A DNA stretch of 64,000 bases from UBA1479 sp963976055 (GCA_963976055.1 CAXBJB010000007.1:62001-126000), one strand, 5' to 3'. Counted from the stretch's first letter, positions 51,346-60,516 are shown. Made by a program: numbers and translations. Notes: generated by a model not told the origin, from the sequence alone.

Positions 51346-51438
51346 TCGCGCGAAGCCTCTTGAATCATATGAGGATGTGATCAATCCCCACTTTTACGAC
51401 GAGACGGCCATCATGACCATCCCGCTTGACAATGTAAT

Positions 51439-51452
51439 TAACTATATAGTTA
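51439..51452. promoter_or_regulatory. perfect palindrome upstream of the sulfatase gene
   Basis: TAACTATATAGTTA, a perfect 14-base palindrome, lies about 90 bases upstream of the sulfatase and about the same from the GntR start. TTGACA at 51426 could be a -35 box just ahead of it. Likely operator for the divergent GntR regulator. Confidence 0.5.
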
Positions 51453-51541
51453 CTCGAGTATCGCATTCATCGCGCGTTTCGCGCCAAAAAAACCGGCCGG
51501 CTGACCGAAAATCGGCCGCCAGAACAGGGAACACCACCCAG

Positions 51542-53002
51542 ATGGAACCCAAAAACCTTATCATTCTGATGTCGGACGAGCATACCAAGTCTGTCACCGG
51601 CTGCTACGGCCATCCGTTCATCTCGACTCCCAATATCGATGCTCTGGCGGCCGGCGGCACGCGGTTCGACGCAGCCTATACTGTCTGCCCGGTCTGCGTT
51701 CCGGCACGGGCCAGTTTCGCCACCGGCAAATACGTTCACCAGATCGGCGCTTGGGACAACGCGACGCCGTTCGACGGCACGCAGGCCAACTGGCATGCGC
51801 TGTTGCGAGACCGGGGCCATCAGACGGTTTCCATCGGCAAACTGCATTTCCGTTCCGGCGAGGACGACAACGGCTTCGCCGACGAGGAACTGGCCATGCA
51901 CATCATCGACGGCAAGGGCGACCTTTTGGGCCTGATCCGCGACGAGGACACGCCCAAGCGGGGGGCGTCCTGGAAAATGGCCAAGCTGGCCGGCCCGGGC
52001 GAGAGCATGTACACGCGCTATGACCGCGACATCACGTCGCGCGCGCAGTCCTGGCTGTACGAAGAGGCGCCCAAGTATGCGGACAAGCCCTGGGTGCTGT
52101 TCGTGTCCTTCGTGGCACCACACTTTCCGCTGACCGCGCCGTCGGAACATTTCTACCGCTATTACAACCGCGATCTGCCGCCGCCCAAGCTCTACGACAA
52201 GCGTAGTTCGCCGATTCATCCCTATATCGATGATTACCGGTCGATCTTCACCTACGACGAACACTTCAAGACGCCGGACATGGTCAAGCGCGCGCAGGCG
52301 GGCTATCTCGGCCTGATTTCCTTCATGGACGAACAGGTCGGCCTGATCCTCCGCGCCATGGAGGATGCCGGGCTGTCTTCGGACACGCGGGTGCTCTACA
52401 CCACCGACCACGGCGACAACATGGGCAACCGGGGGGCCTGGGGCAAATCGGTGATGTACGAGGAAGCCGCCGCCGTGCCGCTGATCCTTTCCGGGCCCGA
52501 GATCCCCAAGGGCAAGGTCGTCAAGACGCCGGCGACCCATTGCGATATCTATCCCTTCATCATGGATTGCGTGGGTGCGGCCGACGGCGAAACTCTGCCC
52601 GCGGACTTGCCGGGCAGCAACCTGCTGGACTTGGCAGCGGGGGCAGCGCCCGACCGCGTGGCCTTTTCCGAATATCACGGCATGGGGTCCAAAACGGCGG
52701 CCTTCCTGGTCCGCAAGGGAGACTGGAAGCTGATCCATTACGAGGACTATCCCGACCAGTTGTTCAACCTGGCCGACGATCCCGAGGAACTTTCGGATGT
52801 GGCGGACGATCCCGCCCATGCCGGGATCATGAAAGATCTGGCGGCGGAACTGCGGAAAATCTGCGATCCTGCCGCCGTCGACAAGGCCGCGCGCAAGACC
52901 CAGGCCCGTATGATCGTGGAAAACGGCGGCAAGGAAGCCATCATCAAGCGGGGCGACCTGGGCTTTTCCGTGCCGCCCGGCGTCCAGCCCATGTTCGATT
53001 AA
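51542..53002 (+). CDS. sulfatase (formylglycine type)
   Basis: A 486-residue type I sulfatase, hydrolysing a sulfate ester (or, in related enzymes, a phosphonate or phosphate). The modified-cysteine motif CVPAR (Cys52-x-Pro-x-Arg56) in VCVPARASFATGKY is present, and metal ligands occur in LMSDEHTK and TTDHGDNMG. No signal peptide, so cytoplasmic like choline sulfatase; the maturation enzyme is not in the window. ATG at 51542; the frame extends upstream without a ribosome site. It precedes the ComA-family gene by 14 bases. Substrate unknown. Confidence 0.9.
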   Translation: MEPKNLIILMSDEHTKSVTGCYGHPFISTPNIDALAAGGTRFDAAYTVCPVCVPARASFATGKYVHQIGAWDNATPFDGTQANWHALLRDRGHQTVSIGKLHFRSGEDDNGFADEELAMHIIDGKGDLLGLIRDEDTPKRGASWKMAKLAGPGESMYTRYDRDITSRAQSWLYEEAPKYADKPWVLFVSFVAPHFPLTAPSEHFYRYYNRDLPPPKLYDKRSSPIHPYIDDYRSIFTYDEHFKTPDMVKRAQAGYLGLISFMDEQVGLILRAMEDAGLSSDTRVLYTTDHGDNMGNRGAWGKSVMYEEAAAVPLILSGPEIPKGKVVKTPATHCDIYPFIMDCVGAADGETLPADLPGSNLLDLAAGAAPDRVAFSEYHGMGSKTAAFLVRKGDWKLIHYEDYPDQLFNLADDPEELSDVADDPAHAGIMKDLAAELRKICDPAAVDKAARKTQARMIVENGGKEAIIKRGDLGFSVPPGVQPMFD

Positions 53003-53016
53003 CCAGGAGACCGAAA

Positions 53017-53826
53017 ATGACGTCCAACGTACCTTTCGCCATGGTGCCGCTGCCTGGCGTGCGATCCCAGAAACCGCGTAAGACCGGCCTGACCATGATG
53101 ATGGACTGGGGCCTGCCCATGAACCGGGTGGCCGATTACATGGACCTGCTGGCCCCCTACGTCGATCTGGCCAAGATCGTGGTCGGCACGGCGCGGCTTT
53201 ATCCCGAGGACTACCTAGTCAAGAAACTGGCGCTGTATAAATCCTACGACGTGACGCCGTTCCTGGGCGGGCAGTTCTCCGAATACGTCTTCGCGACCCA
53301 GGGGTGGTCGGCCATGCCGGGATTTTTCGCCGAGGCCAAGCGCCTGGGTTTCGATGCGCTCGAGGTTTCCGACAACTGCGTGCCGCTGGACGATGCGGAG
53401 CGCGCCAAGATGATCAAGATGGCCATCGCCGAGGGCCTGGAAGTCCATGGCGAGGTCGGATCGAAGGTCGTCAATCAGACGCCCCAGGACCTGATCGACC
53501 AGACCCAGGTCTGTTTCGACGCCGGCTGCGAGATCGTGCTGGTCGAGGGGGCCGAACTGGTCACCGACGGCAAGGTCAACGAGGCCATGATGTCGGCCTT
53601 GAAGGACGGCCTGGACCTGGAACGCACGTTGCTGGAGCTGACGGGCCCCTGGATCAAGGGTGTGACCCTCAACGATGTGTTCGAATTGAAGAAGTTCCTG
53701 CTGGGCGAATTCGGCCCCGAAGTGAACTTGGCCAACGTCCAGCCCGACGACGTGATGGAGACCGAGGCCCAGCGCTGCGGCCTGTCCGTGGTCGGACCCA
53801 AGACGCGGGCCGAAGCGGCGGAATAG
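53017..53826 (+). CDS. phosphosulfolactate synthase (ComA) family protein
   Basis: A 269-residue TIM-barrel protein of the ComA family. Characterised members add sulfite to PEP to form phosphosulfolactate. Matching segments are KPRKTGLTMMMDWGLPMN, YVDLAKIVVGTARLYPEDYL, FGYR-region equivalents FFAEAKRLGFDALEVSDN, GLEVHGEVGSK and EIVLVEGAELVTDGK. ATG at 53017 follows AGGAGA. In bacteria such proteins are rare outside spore formers and their role here is open: sulfite trapping, sulfolactate making or the reverse cleavage. Coupled to the sulfatase. Its stop lies inside a long inverted repeat. Confidence 0.85.
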   Translation: MTSNVPFAMVPLPGVRSQKPRKTGLTMMMDWGLPMNRVADYMDLLAPYVDLAKIVVGTARLYPEDYLVKKLALYKSYDVTPFLGGQFSEYVFATQGWSAMPGFFAEAKRLGFDALEVSDNCVPLDDAERAKMIKMAIAEGLEVHGEVGSKVVNQTPQDLIDQTQVCFDAGCEIVLVEGAELVTDGKVNEAMMSALKDGLDLERTLLELTGPWIKGVTLNDVFELKKFLLGEFGPEVNLANVQPDDVMETEAQRCGLSVVGPKTRAEAAE

Positions 53827-53866
53827 CCGCCTTTAATTGTATACAATTTACAGGCGGCTATTCCGC
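53818..53866. repeat. 49-base nested inverted repeat at the ComA-family stop
   Basis: Arms of 14 bases (GCGGAATAGCCGCC at 53818-53831 and GGCGGCTATTCCGC at 53853-53866) flank a 21-base spacer that itself holds the perfect palindrome AATTGTATACAATT (53835-53848). The TAG stop of the ComA-family gene is inside the left arm. It could be an RNA hairpin, a dimeric operator (the core resembles GntR-type sites) or both. No T tract follows. Confidence 0.75.
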
Positions 53867-53910
53867 GCGTTATCGTCTTGTCCCGAGCACGAGACCACGG
53901 ACGATCTCCC

Positions 53911-56211
53911 ATGTACAAAACACACGGTTCCCATTGGGGAGCGTTCGAAGCCCGCGCCGAAGACAACCGCATCGTCGATATCCGGCCCCTTGCCGGCGAT
54001 CCCGACCCATCGCCGATCCTGGACGGCATGGCCGAAGGCGTGCATCACGACTGCCGCGTCAAGGCGCCGGCCATCCGCGAAGGCTGGCTGAAGCATCGCG
54101 ACCGGGCGCGGGGCGGCGACCGCTTCGTCGAGGTGCCCTGGGACGAGGCCCTCGACATCGTCGCCGAGGAACTGCGGCGGGTGAAGGACACCCACGGCAA
54201 CGAAGCGATCTTCGCCGGGTCCTACGGCTGGTCCAGCGCCGGGCGCTTCCACCACGCCAAGACCCAGATGCAGCGCTTCATGAACTGTTTCGGCGGCTAC
54301 ACGGGGCAGAAGCACAGCTATTCGCTTGCCGCCGGGCTGGCCATCCTGCCGCATATCGTGGGCGATTTGGCGCCGCTGCGGGGATTGACCGCCTGGGACT
54401 CCATTGCCGAGGCGACGGACACCCTGGTCGCCTTCGGCGGCATTCCCATTCGCAACACCCAGGTGGAGCCGGGGGGCACCGCATCCCACACCACCGTGCC
54501 CTGGCTGAAGAAACTCGCGGCACGCGGTGCGCATGTGGTCAGCATCACGCCACTGCGCGACGACACGCCGGACTTCCTCAATGCCCAATGGATCGCGCCC
54601 CGGCCCAACACGGACGTGGCCCTGATGCTGGGCCTGGCCCATACCCTGGTCGCGGAAGATCTCCACGATCCGGACTTCCTCGCCACCTACGCGGTCGGCG
54701 CTGACCAATTCCTGGCCTATGTGACGGGTGCCGCCGACGGCCGGGCGAAATCGGCCGATTGGGCGGCGGACATCTGCGACGTGCCGGCGGACACCATCCG
54801 CGCGCTCGCCCGCCGCATGGCGGCGGGGCGCACCATGATCGCCACCAGCTATTCCCTGCAACGCGGCGACCATGGCGAGCAGACCTTCTGGATGACCATG
54901 GCCCTGGCCTGCCTGCTGGGCCAGATCGGCCTGCCCGGCGGCGGCTTCGGCTTCGGTTACGGCAGCATGCACGGCCAGGGCAACCCCGTGCCCAAGATGC
55001 CGTCGCTGACCCATTCCGCCGGGACCAACCCCACGGGCAGCTTCATCCCCGTGGCGCGGGTCACGGACCTGTTGCTCAACCCGGGTGGGGAATACGATTT
55101 CGATGGCGAACGGCGGACCTATCCGGAGACCAAGCTGATCTACTGGTGCGGCGGTAATCCGTTCCACCATCACCAGGACCTCAACCGCCTGCTGGAGGGC
55201 TGGCGGCGGCCCGATACGGTGATCGTAAATGAGCCCTGGTGGACGCCGACGGCCAAGCTCGCCGACATCGTCCTGCCCGCCACGACGACGCTGGAACGCA
55301 ACGACATCGGCCATTCATCCCGCGACCGTTTCCTGGTCGCCATGAAGCAGATCGTCACGCCGCAGTTCGGCGCACGCAACGATTTCGACATCTTCCGGGG
55401 CCTGGCCGGCCGCCTGGATATCGAAGCCGCCTTCACCGAAGGCCGCGACGAGGACGCCTGGCTGCGCCATCTTTACGACCAGGCGCGTCAGGGCGCCGGG
55501 CCGCTCGCCAACCGCATGCCCGATTTCGACGCCTTCTGGGAACAGGGCATCCTGGAACTGGAGGCGCCCGAGAAGCCCCATGTGGTCTACGAAAGCTTTC
55601 GCGCCGACCCGGCCGCCAATCCGCTGCCGACGCCGTCGGGCAAGTTCGAAATCTTTTCAGAGACCATTTCCGGGTTCGGCTATGACGACTGCCCGGGGCA
55701 CCCGGTCTGGCGGGAACCGGCGGAATGGCTGGGCGGGGCATCGGCGGCGAAATGGCCGCTGCACCTGATTTCCAATCAGCCGAAGCACAAACTGCATTCC
55801 CAGCTTGATTTCGTCGGTCCCAGCCGCGCCGCCAAGCAGGACGGACGGGAGCCCGTGTTCCTATCGCCCGCTGACGCCAAGGCGCGGGGGATCGCCACCG
55901 GCGACGTTGTCCGCCTGTTCAACGGGCGGGGCGAAACCCTGGCCGTGGCCGTGATCAGCGACGACGTGCGGGACGGCGTGGCGCAACTGCCGACGGGGGC
56001 CTGGTTCGATCCGGCCGACTGGGCGGCCTCGGGCGCCCTGGAACGGCACGGCAACCCCAACGTCCTGACCCTGGACAAGGGCACGTCCAAGCTGGGCCAG
56101 GGGCCGATTTCCCATACCACCCTGGTCGAAATCGAAAAATTCGACGGCCAAGCGGATGTACCCGAGCCCTTCCGGTTGCCGGAGGTCGTGGTCCTGCCCG
56201 CCGCCGAATAG
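53911..56211 (+). CDS. DMSO/TMAO/biotin-sulfoxide reductase family molybdoenzyme
   Basis: A 766-residue molybdopterin oxidoreductase of the BisC/TorA/DorA group. The Mo-ligand Ser lies in GSYGWSSAGRFHHAKTQMQR, and conserved stretches are GGYTGQKHSYSLAAG, WCGGNPFHHHQDLNRL, VVNEPWWTP-like VNEPWWTPTAKLADIVLPA and ERNDIGHSSRD. There is no Fe-S cysteine set at the N terminus and no Tat leader, which suggests a cytoplasmic enzyme like BisC. It reduces S- or N-oxides in known cases; it could also work as a sulfur oxidoreductase here. Start ATG 53911 with only a weak ribosome site; TTG 53878 is an alternative. Confidence 0.9.
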   Translation: MYKTHGSHWGAFEARAEDNRIVDIRPLAGDPDPSPILDGMAEGVHHDCRVKAPAIREGWLKHRDRARGGDRFVEVPWDEALDIVAEELRRVKDTHGNEAIFAGSYGWSSAGRFHHAKTQMQRFMNCFGGYTGQKHSYSLAAGLAILPHIVGDLAPLRGLTAWDSIAEATDTLVAFGGIPIRNTQVEPGGTASHTTVPWLKKLAARGAHVVSITPLRDDTPDFLNAQWIAPRPNTDVALMLGLAHTLVAEDLHDPDFLATYAVGADQFLAYVTGAADGRAKSADWAADICDVPADTIRALARRMAAGRTMIATSYSLQRGDHGEQTFWMTMALACLLGQIGLPGGGFGFGYGSMHGQGNPVPKMPSLTHSAGTNPTGSFIPVARVTDLLLNPGGEYDFDGERRTYPETKLIYWCGGNPFHHHQDLNRLLEGWRRPDTVIVNEPWWTPTAKLADIVLPATTTLERNDIGHSSRDRFLVAMKQIVTPQFGARNDFDIFRGLAGRLDIEAAFTEGRDEDAWLRHLYDQARQGAGPLANRMPDFDAFWEQGILELEAPEKPHVVYESFRADPAANPLPTPSGKFEIFSETISGFGYDDCPGHPVWREPAEWLGGASAAKWPLHLISNQPKHKLHSQLDFVGPSRAAKQDGREPVFLSPADAKARGIATGDVVRLFNGRGETLAVAVISDDVRDGVAQLPTGAWFDPADWAASGALERHGNPNVLTLDKGTSKLGQGPISHTTLVEIEKFDGQADVPEPFRLPEVVVLPAAE

Positions 56212-56218
56212 ACGGGAT

Positions 56219-56902
56219 TTAGAGCAGCTTCAGAACGCCCTTAAGGTCCTTGCCCTGATAGGTCGGGCCGAGAGCCGGGTCCATGGGTAGGTCGCCCGTG
56301 CGGTTTGACCAGTAGCAGGTCATGCCGTAGGCGATGGCACCCACCACGTCGCCCGCACCCCCCGCGACATGCAGGATGTCCCTTGATCCGATGCCGAGCA
56401 CGCGGGTCGGCAGCTCGTAAACCGAGGGATGGGGCTTGTAGAAACCGGCGGTTTCCGAGGACAGCACATAATCGAAGGCTCCCGGCCCGAACACGCCGGC
56501 GACGCTGTCCAACTGGTCCTGGTCGCCGTTGGACAGGATCGCGGTGGCGTAGCCCTTTTTCTTGATCGCCTGCATCACAGAAGGCGCTTCGGGCCAGGGC
56601 GTCAGCGTGCCCCAGCCGGCGACCAGCTTCTTCTTCGTCGCGGCGTCCACCTTCTTACCGGCCTTGCCCAGCGCATAGTCGAGGCCGATGGCCGTGCAGT
56701 CCTTGAACGGCATGCGGCCCTTGCCCAGTGAGTTGCTGGCCGCGGCGCGGCTCATCTGCACCTGGCGCCAAGTGCGGGAAAAGGCCGCCGCCTTGTCCTG
56801 TCGTATGCCCAGGGTCTTCTGCACGATGGCGGTCAGGCTCGACTGGATGTCGAGCAGGGCCGAAAAGACGTCGAAGGTGACGAGTTTATAGGGCTGGGTC
56901 AT
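56219..56902 (-). CDS. HAD-superfamily hydrolase, haloacid-dehalogenase-like
   Basis: A 227-residue protein close to type II haloacid dehalogenases. The nucleophile is Asp11 in VTFDVFSALLD, and SNGDQDQLDSV, YKPHPSVYEL and HVAGGAGDVVGA follow. Odd: motif I reads DVFSAL where dehalogenases usually have DAYGTL, so the conserved Thr is Ala. Dehalogenase activity is therefore doubtful; phosphatase or C-S/C-P chemistry is possible. AAGGAG precedes the ATG. A terminator separates it from the upstream TauD-type gene. Confidence 0.8.
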   Translation of the reverse strand: MTQPYKLVTFDVFSALLDIQSSLTAIVQKTLGIRQDKAAAFSRTWRQVQMSRAAASNSLGKGRMPFKDCTAIGLDYALGKAGKKVDAATKKKLVAGWGTLTPWPEAPSVMQAIKKKGYATAILSNGDQDQLDSVAGVFGPGAFDYVLSSETAGFYKPHPSVYELPTRVLGIGSRDILHVAGGAGDVVGAIAYGMTCYWSNRTGDLPMDPALGPTYQGKDLKGVLKLL

Positions 56903-56940
56903 GGCGGTCTCCTTGGTGTTCCTGCGGGGGCGTTCCGGGC

Positions 56941-56975
56941 AAAAAGATACCCTCTCCCCAGGATGAGGAGAGGGT
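56941..56975 (-). terminator. intrinsic terminator after the TauD-type gene
   Basis: A nine-pair stem (ACCCTCTCC and GGAGAGGGT, loop of nine) is followed on the minus strand by TTTTT (AAAAA at 56941-56945). It ends the leftward ABC/dioxygenase transcript before the HAD gene. Confidence 0.75.
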
Positions 56976-56998
56976 GGGTTTTGTTCACATTCCGATGA

Positions 56999-57859
56999 TC
57001 AGACCGGGCGCGTGCCGCGCACGGTGGTCCGGTGCATGGAGCGTTCCAGGCTGAGGTCGTAGTCCGTGGCCCGGTGCATGGTGCAACGGTTGTCCCACAT
57101 CACCACGTCGCCCTGCTGCCATTTGTGGCGGTAGACGAACTGGTCCTGGGTCGAATGTTCGAACAGATGTTCCAGAAGGTCGCGGCTCTCGTTGTCGCCC
57201 ATGCCTTCGACGCGCGAGGTGAAGCCCTCGTTGACGAAGATCGCCTTCTTGCCCGTTTCCGGATGGGTGCGGGCGATCGGGTGGATGACATCGACCCACT
57301 GGGACAGTTCTTCCTCGGTCTTCACCGGGCGCACGCCGGCGTTCATCATCGCTTCGTAGCGGGTGCGATAGGTATGAACGGCCTTGAGGCCCTCGATCTT
57401 CGCCTTGGTGGCATCGTCGAGGGCGTCATAGGCGGCCGTCATGTCGGCGTAGAGGGTGTCGCCACCCTCGGGCGGGGTGATCAGGCCGTGCAGGATCGAG
57501 CCCATGGGCGGGACGTCTTCGTAGGTGATGTCCGAATGCCAATAGGCGCCGCCGTTGTTGATGGGCTGCGCCCCGCCCCGGCCCCGGTTCGACAGAACCA
57601 GGATCTCGGGGAATTCGGGGTGCAGGATTTCCTTCACCGTGTGGCGCTGCAGGTCCCCGAAGCGGCGGGAATATTCCAGATGCCGCTCCATGGTCAGGTC
57701 CTGCTGGCCCCGGACCACGAGAACCGGATAGGCCATCCACGCCTTGTGCAGGTCGGCGATGGTTTGGTCGTCCAGGTCCATGTTGAGGTCGAGGCCCACG
57801 ACTTCCGCCGCCAATGGATTATCAAGCGGCTTCACGGGGATTTGGATGGTCATGGTCAC
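56999..57859 (-). CDS. TauD/TfdA-family 2-oxoglutarate dioxygenase, second copy
   Basis: A 286-residue dioxygenase. The iron site is His108 and Asp110 in AYWHSDITY, the distal His is in NRCTMHRATD, and the 2-oxoglutarate Arg lies in MHRTTVRG. It is a paralogue of the copy at 48603. GTG at 57859 is preferred: GGAG lies nine bases upstream; ATG at 57853 is six bases further in. It is the fifth gene of the ABC operon, 20 bases after the second permease gene, so it likely uses the imported compound. Sulfonate as substrate is inferred from the transporter type. Confidence 0.88.
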   Translation of the reverse strand: MTMTIQIPVKPLDNPLAAEVVGLDLNMDLDDQTIADLHKAWMAYPVLVVRGQQDLTMERHLEYSRRFGDLQRHTVKEILHPEFPEILVLSNRGRGGAQPINNGGAYWHSDITYEDVPPMGSILHGLITPPEGGDTLYADMTAAYDALDDATKAKIEGLKAVHTYRTRYEAMMNAGVRPVKTEEELSQWVDVIHPIARTHPETGKKAIFVNEGFTSRVEGMGDNESRDLLEHLFEHSTQDQFVYRHKWQQGDVVMWDNRCTMHRATDYDLSLERSMHRTTVRGTRPV

Positions 57860-57879
57860 GGGATGGTCTCCGAGGTTTG

Positions 57880-58767
57880 TTAGCGCTGCATACCCCAGCG
57901 GCTGACGGTCTTCAGTTCGATGTTGCGGAAGATCAGGTTTTCCACGGTGATCCCGATGAGGATGACCATGAACAGGCCGGCGAACACACCTTCGGTCTCG
58001 ATGTTCTGAGACGATTCGAAGATGTACCAGCCCAGCCCGCCGCCGCCCGATGAGGCGCCGAATACAAGCTCGGCCCCGATCAGGGTGCGCCAGGCAAAGG
58101 CCCAACCGACCTTCATCCCGGTCATGATCGACGGCAATGCCGCCGGAACCAGGATTTTGACCACGAAGGGAACGCCCGTGAGACCGTAGTTCTCACCGAT
58201 CATGCGCAGGGTGCTGGACACGTTCTTGAACCCGGAATGGGTGTTGAGCGCGACCGCCCACAGCACGGCATGGACCAGCACGAAGACGAGGCTGCCGGTG
58301 CCCAGGCCGAACCACAGCATGGCCAGCGGCAGCATGGCGATGGACGGCAAGGGGTTGAACATGGCCGTGGCCATGGCGATGAAGTCACCGCCCAGGCGGC
58401 TCGACGTGCCCCACAGAACCAGGACCGCGGCGATGGCCATGCCGGTGGCATAGCCGATCAGCAGAACCTTGACCGAGAACCAGACCTTCGCGAGAAGTTC
58501 TCCGTCGATGAGATCCGTGACAAGCCGGTCCAGAGCGGACAGGAAGGTCGGAAACATCAGGGGTTCGACATTCATGATGACCGTATAGGCCTGCCATACG
58601 GCAACCAGGCTGAACAGAATGAAGGCCTTGCGGACGCCGTTGATGTTCCAGATTTTCTCGAAAAAGGACAGCTTAACGGCGACATCGCCGGTATGGGCAA
58701 GGGCGATGTCTTCGTTGATGAACTCAGGCCGGATGATCGGTTCGGGAAGGGTTCTTTGAGTGCTCAT
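57880..58767 (-). CDS. ABC transporter permease (taurine/nitrate type), second paralogue
   Basis: A 295-residue inner-membrane permease of the TauC/SsuC/NrtB class with about six helices. The EAA loop region is near IGENYGLTGVPFVVKILVPAALPSIMTGMKVGWAFAWRTLIGAEL. ATG at 58767 overlaps the upstream permease stop by four bases (ATGA). Its sequence closely parallels the other permease, including an N-terminal cytoplasmic extension of about 45 residues. Together they probably form a heterodimer. Confidence 0.9.
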   Translation of the reverse strand: MSTQRTLPEPIIRPEFINEDIALAHTGDVAVKLSFFEKIWNINGVRKAFILFSLVAVWQAYTVIMNVEPLMFPTFLSALDRLVTDLIDGELLAKVWFSVKVLLIGYATGMAIAAVLVLWGTSSRLGGDFIAMATAMFNPLPSIAMLPLAMLWFGLGTGSLVFVLVHAVLWAVALNTHSGFKNVSSTLRMIGENYGLTGVPFVVKILVPAALPSIMTGMKVGWAFAWRTLIGAELVFGASSGGGGLGWYIFESSQNIETEGVFAGLFMVILIGITVENLIFRNIELKTVSRWGMQR

Positions 58768-59663
58768 GACGATTGCATCCCCCAACGCCGGATGGTCCGT
58801 GTTTCGATCGTCGAGAAAATCAGGCTCTCGACCAGCACGCCGACCAAAATGACCGTGAACAGACCCGCGAAGACATAGGGAATCTGCATATCCATCTGGT
58901 TCGCGAAGACGAACCAGCCGAGGCCGCCCGACTGCGTGCCCGAGGTATCGGCAATGGCGCCGCCGAACACCAGTTCGGCTGCGATCAGGGTCCGCCAGGC
59001 ATAGGCCCAGCCGACTTTCAGGCCCATCAGGATGGACGGGAAGGCCGCCGGGATCAGCAGTTTAACCACGTAGGAGACACCCTTGAGGCCGTAGTTGCGG
59101 CCGACCATGCGCTGGGTGTCGGAGACTCCCATGAAGCCCGTATGGGCGTTCAGCGCCACCGGCCAGATGACCGAGTGCAGGAGCGTGAACACCACCGAGT
59201 TCGACCCCAGCCCGAACCACAACAACGCCAAAGGCAACAATGCGATGGCGGGCAGCGGATTGAGCATGGCCGTCAGCGTCGACAAGACGTCGCTGCCGAA
59301 CCGGGTCATGATGGCGGCCGTCGTCAGAAGCGTGGCGATGACCAGTCCGATGACGTAGCCGGTAAGCAGCACCGTCATCGAATTCTTGATCATGATCAGC
59401 AGCTGATCGTTGACCAAGGCGTCATAGAGGGCGACGGTCGTGTCCGAGAACTTGGGCAGGATGTATTCGGAAACGCCGGAAAGCTGCGTGTAGATCTCCC
59501 AGGTCAGCATGAGGGCGACCAGGATGGTCAGCTTGCGCACGCCATCCATGTCGACGAGCTTTTCCCACAACGACAGCTTGCGCGCGACGTCGCCGTGGGA
59601 AGCCTCGGAAAGGTCGCCGGCGTCGAATTCGGGCCGGACGACCGTTTGCGGAAGTGTGCTCAT
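58764..59663 (-). CDS. ABC transporter permease (taurine/nitrate type), first paralogue
   Basis: A 299-residue permease of the same class with the EAA region MVGRNYGLKGVSYVVKLLIPAAFPSILMGLKVGWAYAWRTL (positions within 58990-59115). ATG at 59663 shares one base with the ATPase stop (TGATG). Both permeases share an extension with a DVAxKLS segment followed by a GVRK segment. Coupled translation with the ATPase and second permease indicates one transporter. Confidence 0.9.
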   Translation of the reverse strand: MSTLPQTVVRPEFDAGDLSEASHGDVARKLSLWEKLVDMDGVRKLTILVALMLTWEIYTQLSGVSEYILPKFSDTTVALYDALVNDQLLIMIKNSMTVLLTGYVIGLVIATLLTTAAIMTRFGSDVLSTLTAMLNPLPAIALLPLALLWFGLGSNSVVFTLLHSVIWPVALNAHTGFMGVSDTQRMVGRNYGLKGVSYVVKLLIPAAFPSILMGLKVGWAYAWRTLIAAELVFGGAIADTSGTQSGGLGWFVFANQMDMQIPYVFAGLFTVILVGVLVESLIFSTIETRTIRRWGMQSS

Positions 59664-60514
59664 CAGCGTTCGGCCTCGGCCGCCGCCAATTCGTCTTCCA
59701 GAATGCGGTCCGCGAACAGCATGTTGTGGATTTTGGTCTTCAGTTCCCCGAATTCAGGATCACCCGTGCTGGCGTGGGTCAGATGATGGGCGTTCAGTTC
59801 CGCCTTCACCTGGCCCGGATGGGGCGACAGCACCAGAATGCGCGAGCCGACGATCAGGGCTTCCTCGATGGAATGGGTGACGAACAGCACCGTGAAGTGT
59901 GTGTCTTCCCACAGCTGAAGCAGTTCTTCCTGCATCTGCAGACGCGTCAGTGCGTCAAGCGCCGCGAAGGGTTCGTCCATCAAGAGAATGTCCGGTTCCA
60001 TGGCCATGCCGCGGGCGATGGCCACACGCTGCTTCATGCCGCCGGACAGCATATGCGGATAGGTGTCCTCGAAGCGGTCGAGCTTCACCTTCTTGATGTA
60101 CTCCATGGCGATGTCGTTCGCCTCGGCCTGTGTCTTGCACCGGCCGCCGTTGGTCAGTGCGAAGGTGATGTTCTCCTTCACTGTCTTCCAGGGCAGAAGC
60201 TGGTCGAATTCCTGGAACACCATGACCCGGTCGGGCCCCGGTTCCTTGATGTCGACCCCTTTCAGCCGCATGTTGCCCTCGACCGGCTTGAGATAGCCCG
60301 CGACCCCTTTCAGCAGGGTGGACTTGCCGCAGCCCGAGGGGCCGAGCAGGACGAAGCGATCAGCCGGATAAACCTTGAACCCGACCCGATACGTCGCCGT
60401 GATCAGGTGTTCCTTGGTCTTGTACTGAAGTGTGACACCGTCGACATCCAAAAGGGGGTCAACGGCGGCCGCGGCGGGGGAGTTCCCCGCCGCGGTGTGG
60501 GCGCCTTGATCCAT
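59663..60514 (-). CDS. ABC transporter ATP-binding protein (taurine/nitrate type)
   Basis: A 283-residue ATPase of the TauB/SsuB/NrtD class. Walker A is LLGPSGCGKSTLL, the Q loop is VFQEFDQLLPWKTV, the signature is LSGGMKQRVAIARG, Walker B is ILLMDEPFAALD and the switch His is in FVTHSIEEAL. A short N-terminal linker of about 15 residues is Ala-rich. It overlaps the first permease by one base and follows the binding-protein gene directly. Confidence 0.95.
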   Translation of the reverse strand: MDQGAHTAAGNSPAAAAVDPLLDVDGVTLQYKTKEHLITATYRVGFKVYPADRFVLLGPSGCGKSTLLKGVAGYLKPVEGNMRLKGVDIKEPGPDRVMVFQEFDQLLPWKTVKENITFALTNGGRCKTQAEANDIAMEYIKKVKLDRFEDTYPHMLSGGMKQRVAIARGMAMEPDILLMDEPFAALDALTRLQMQEELLQLWEDTHFTVLFVTHSIEEALIVGSRILVLSPHPGQVKAELNAHHLTHASTGDPEFGELKTKIHNMLFADRILEDELAAAEAER

Positions 60515-60516
60515 GG

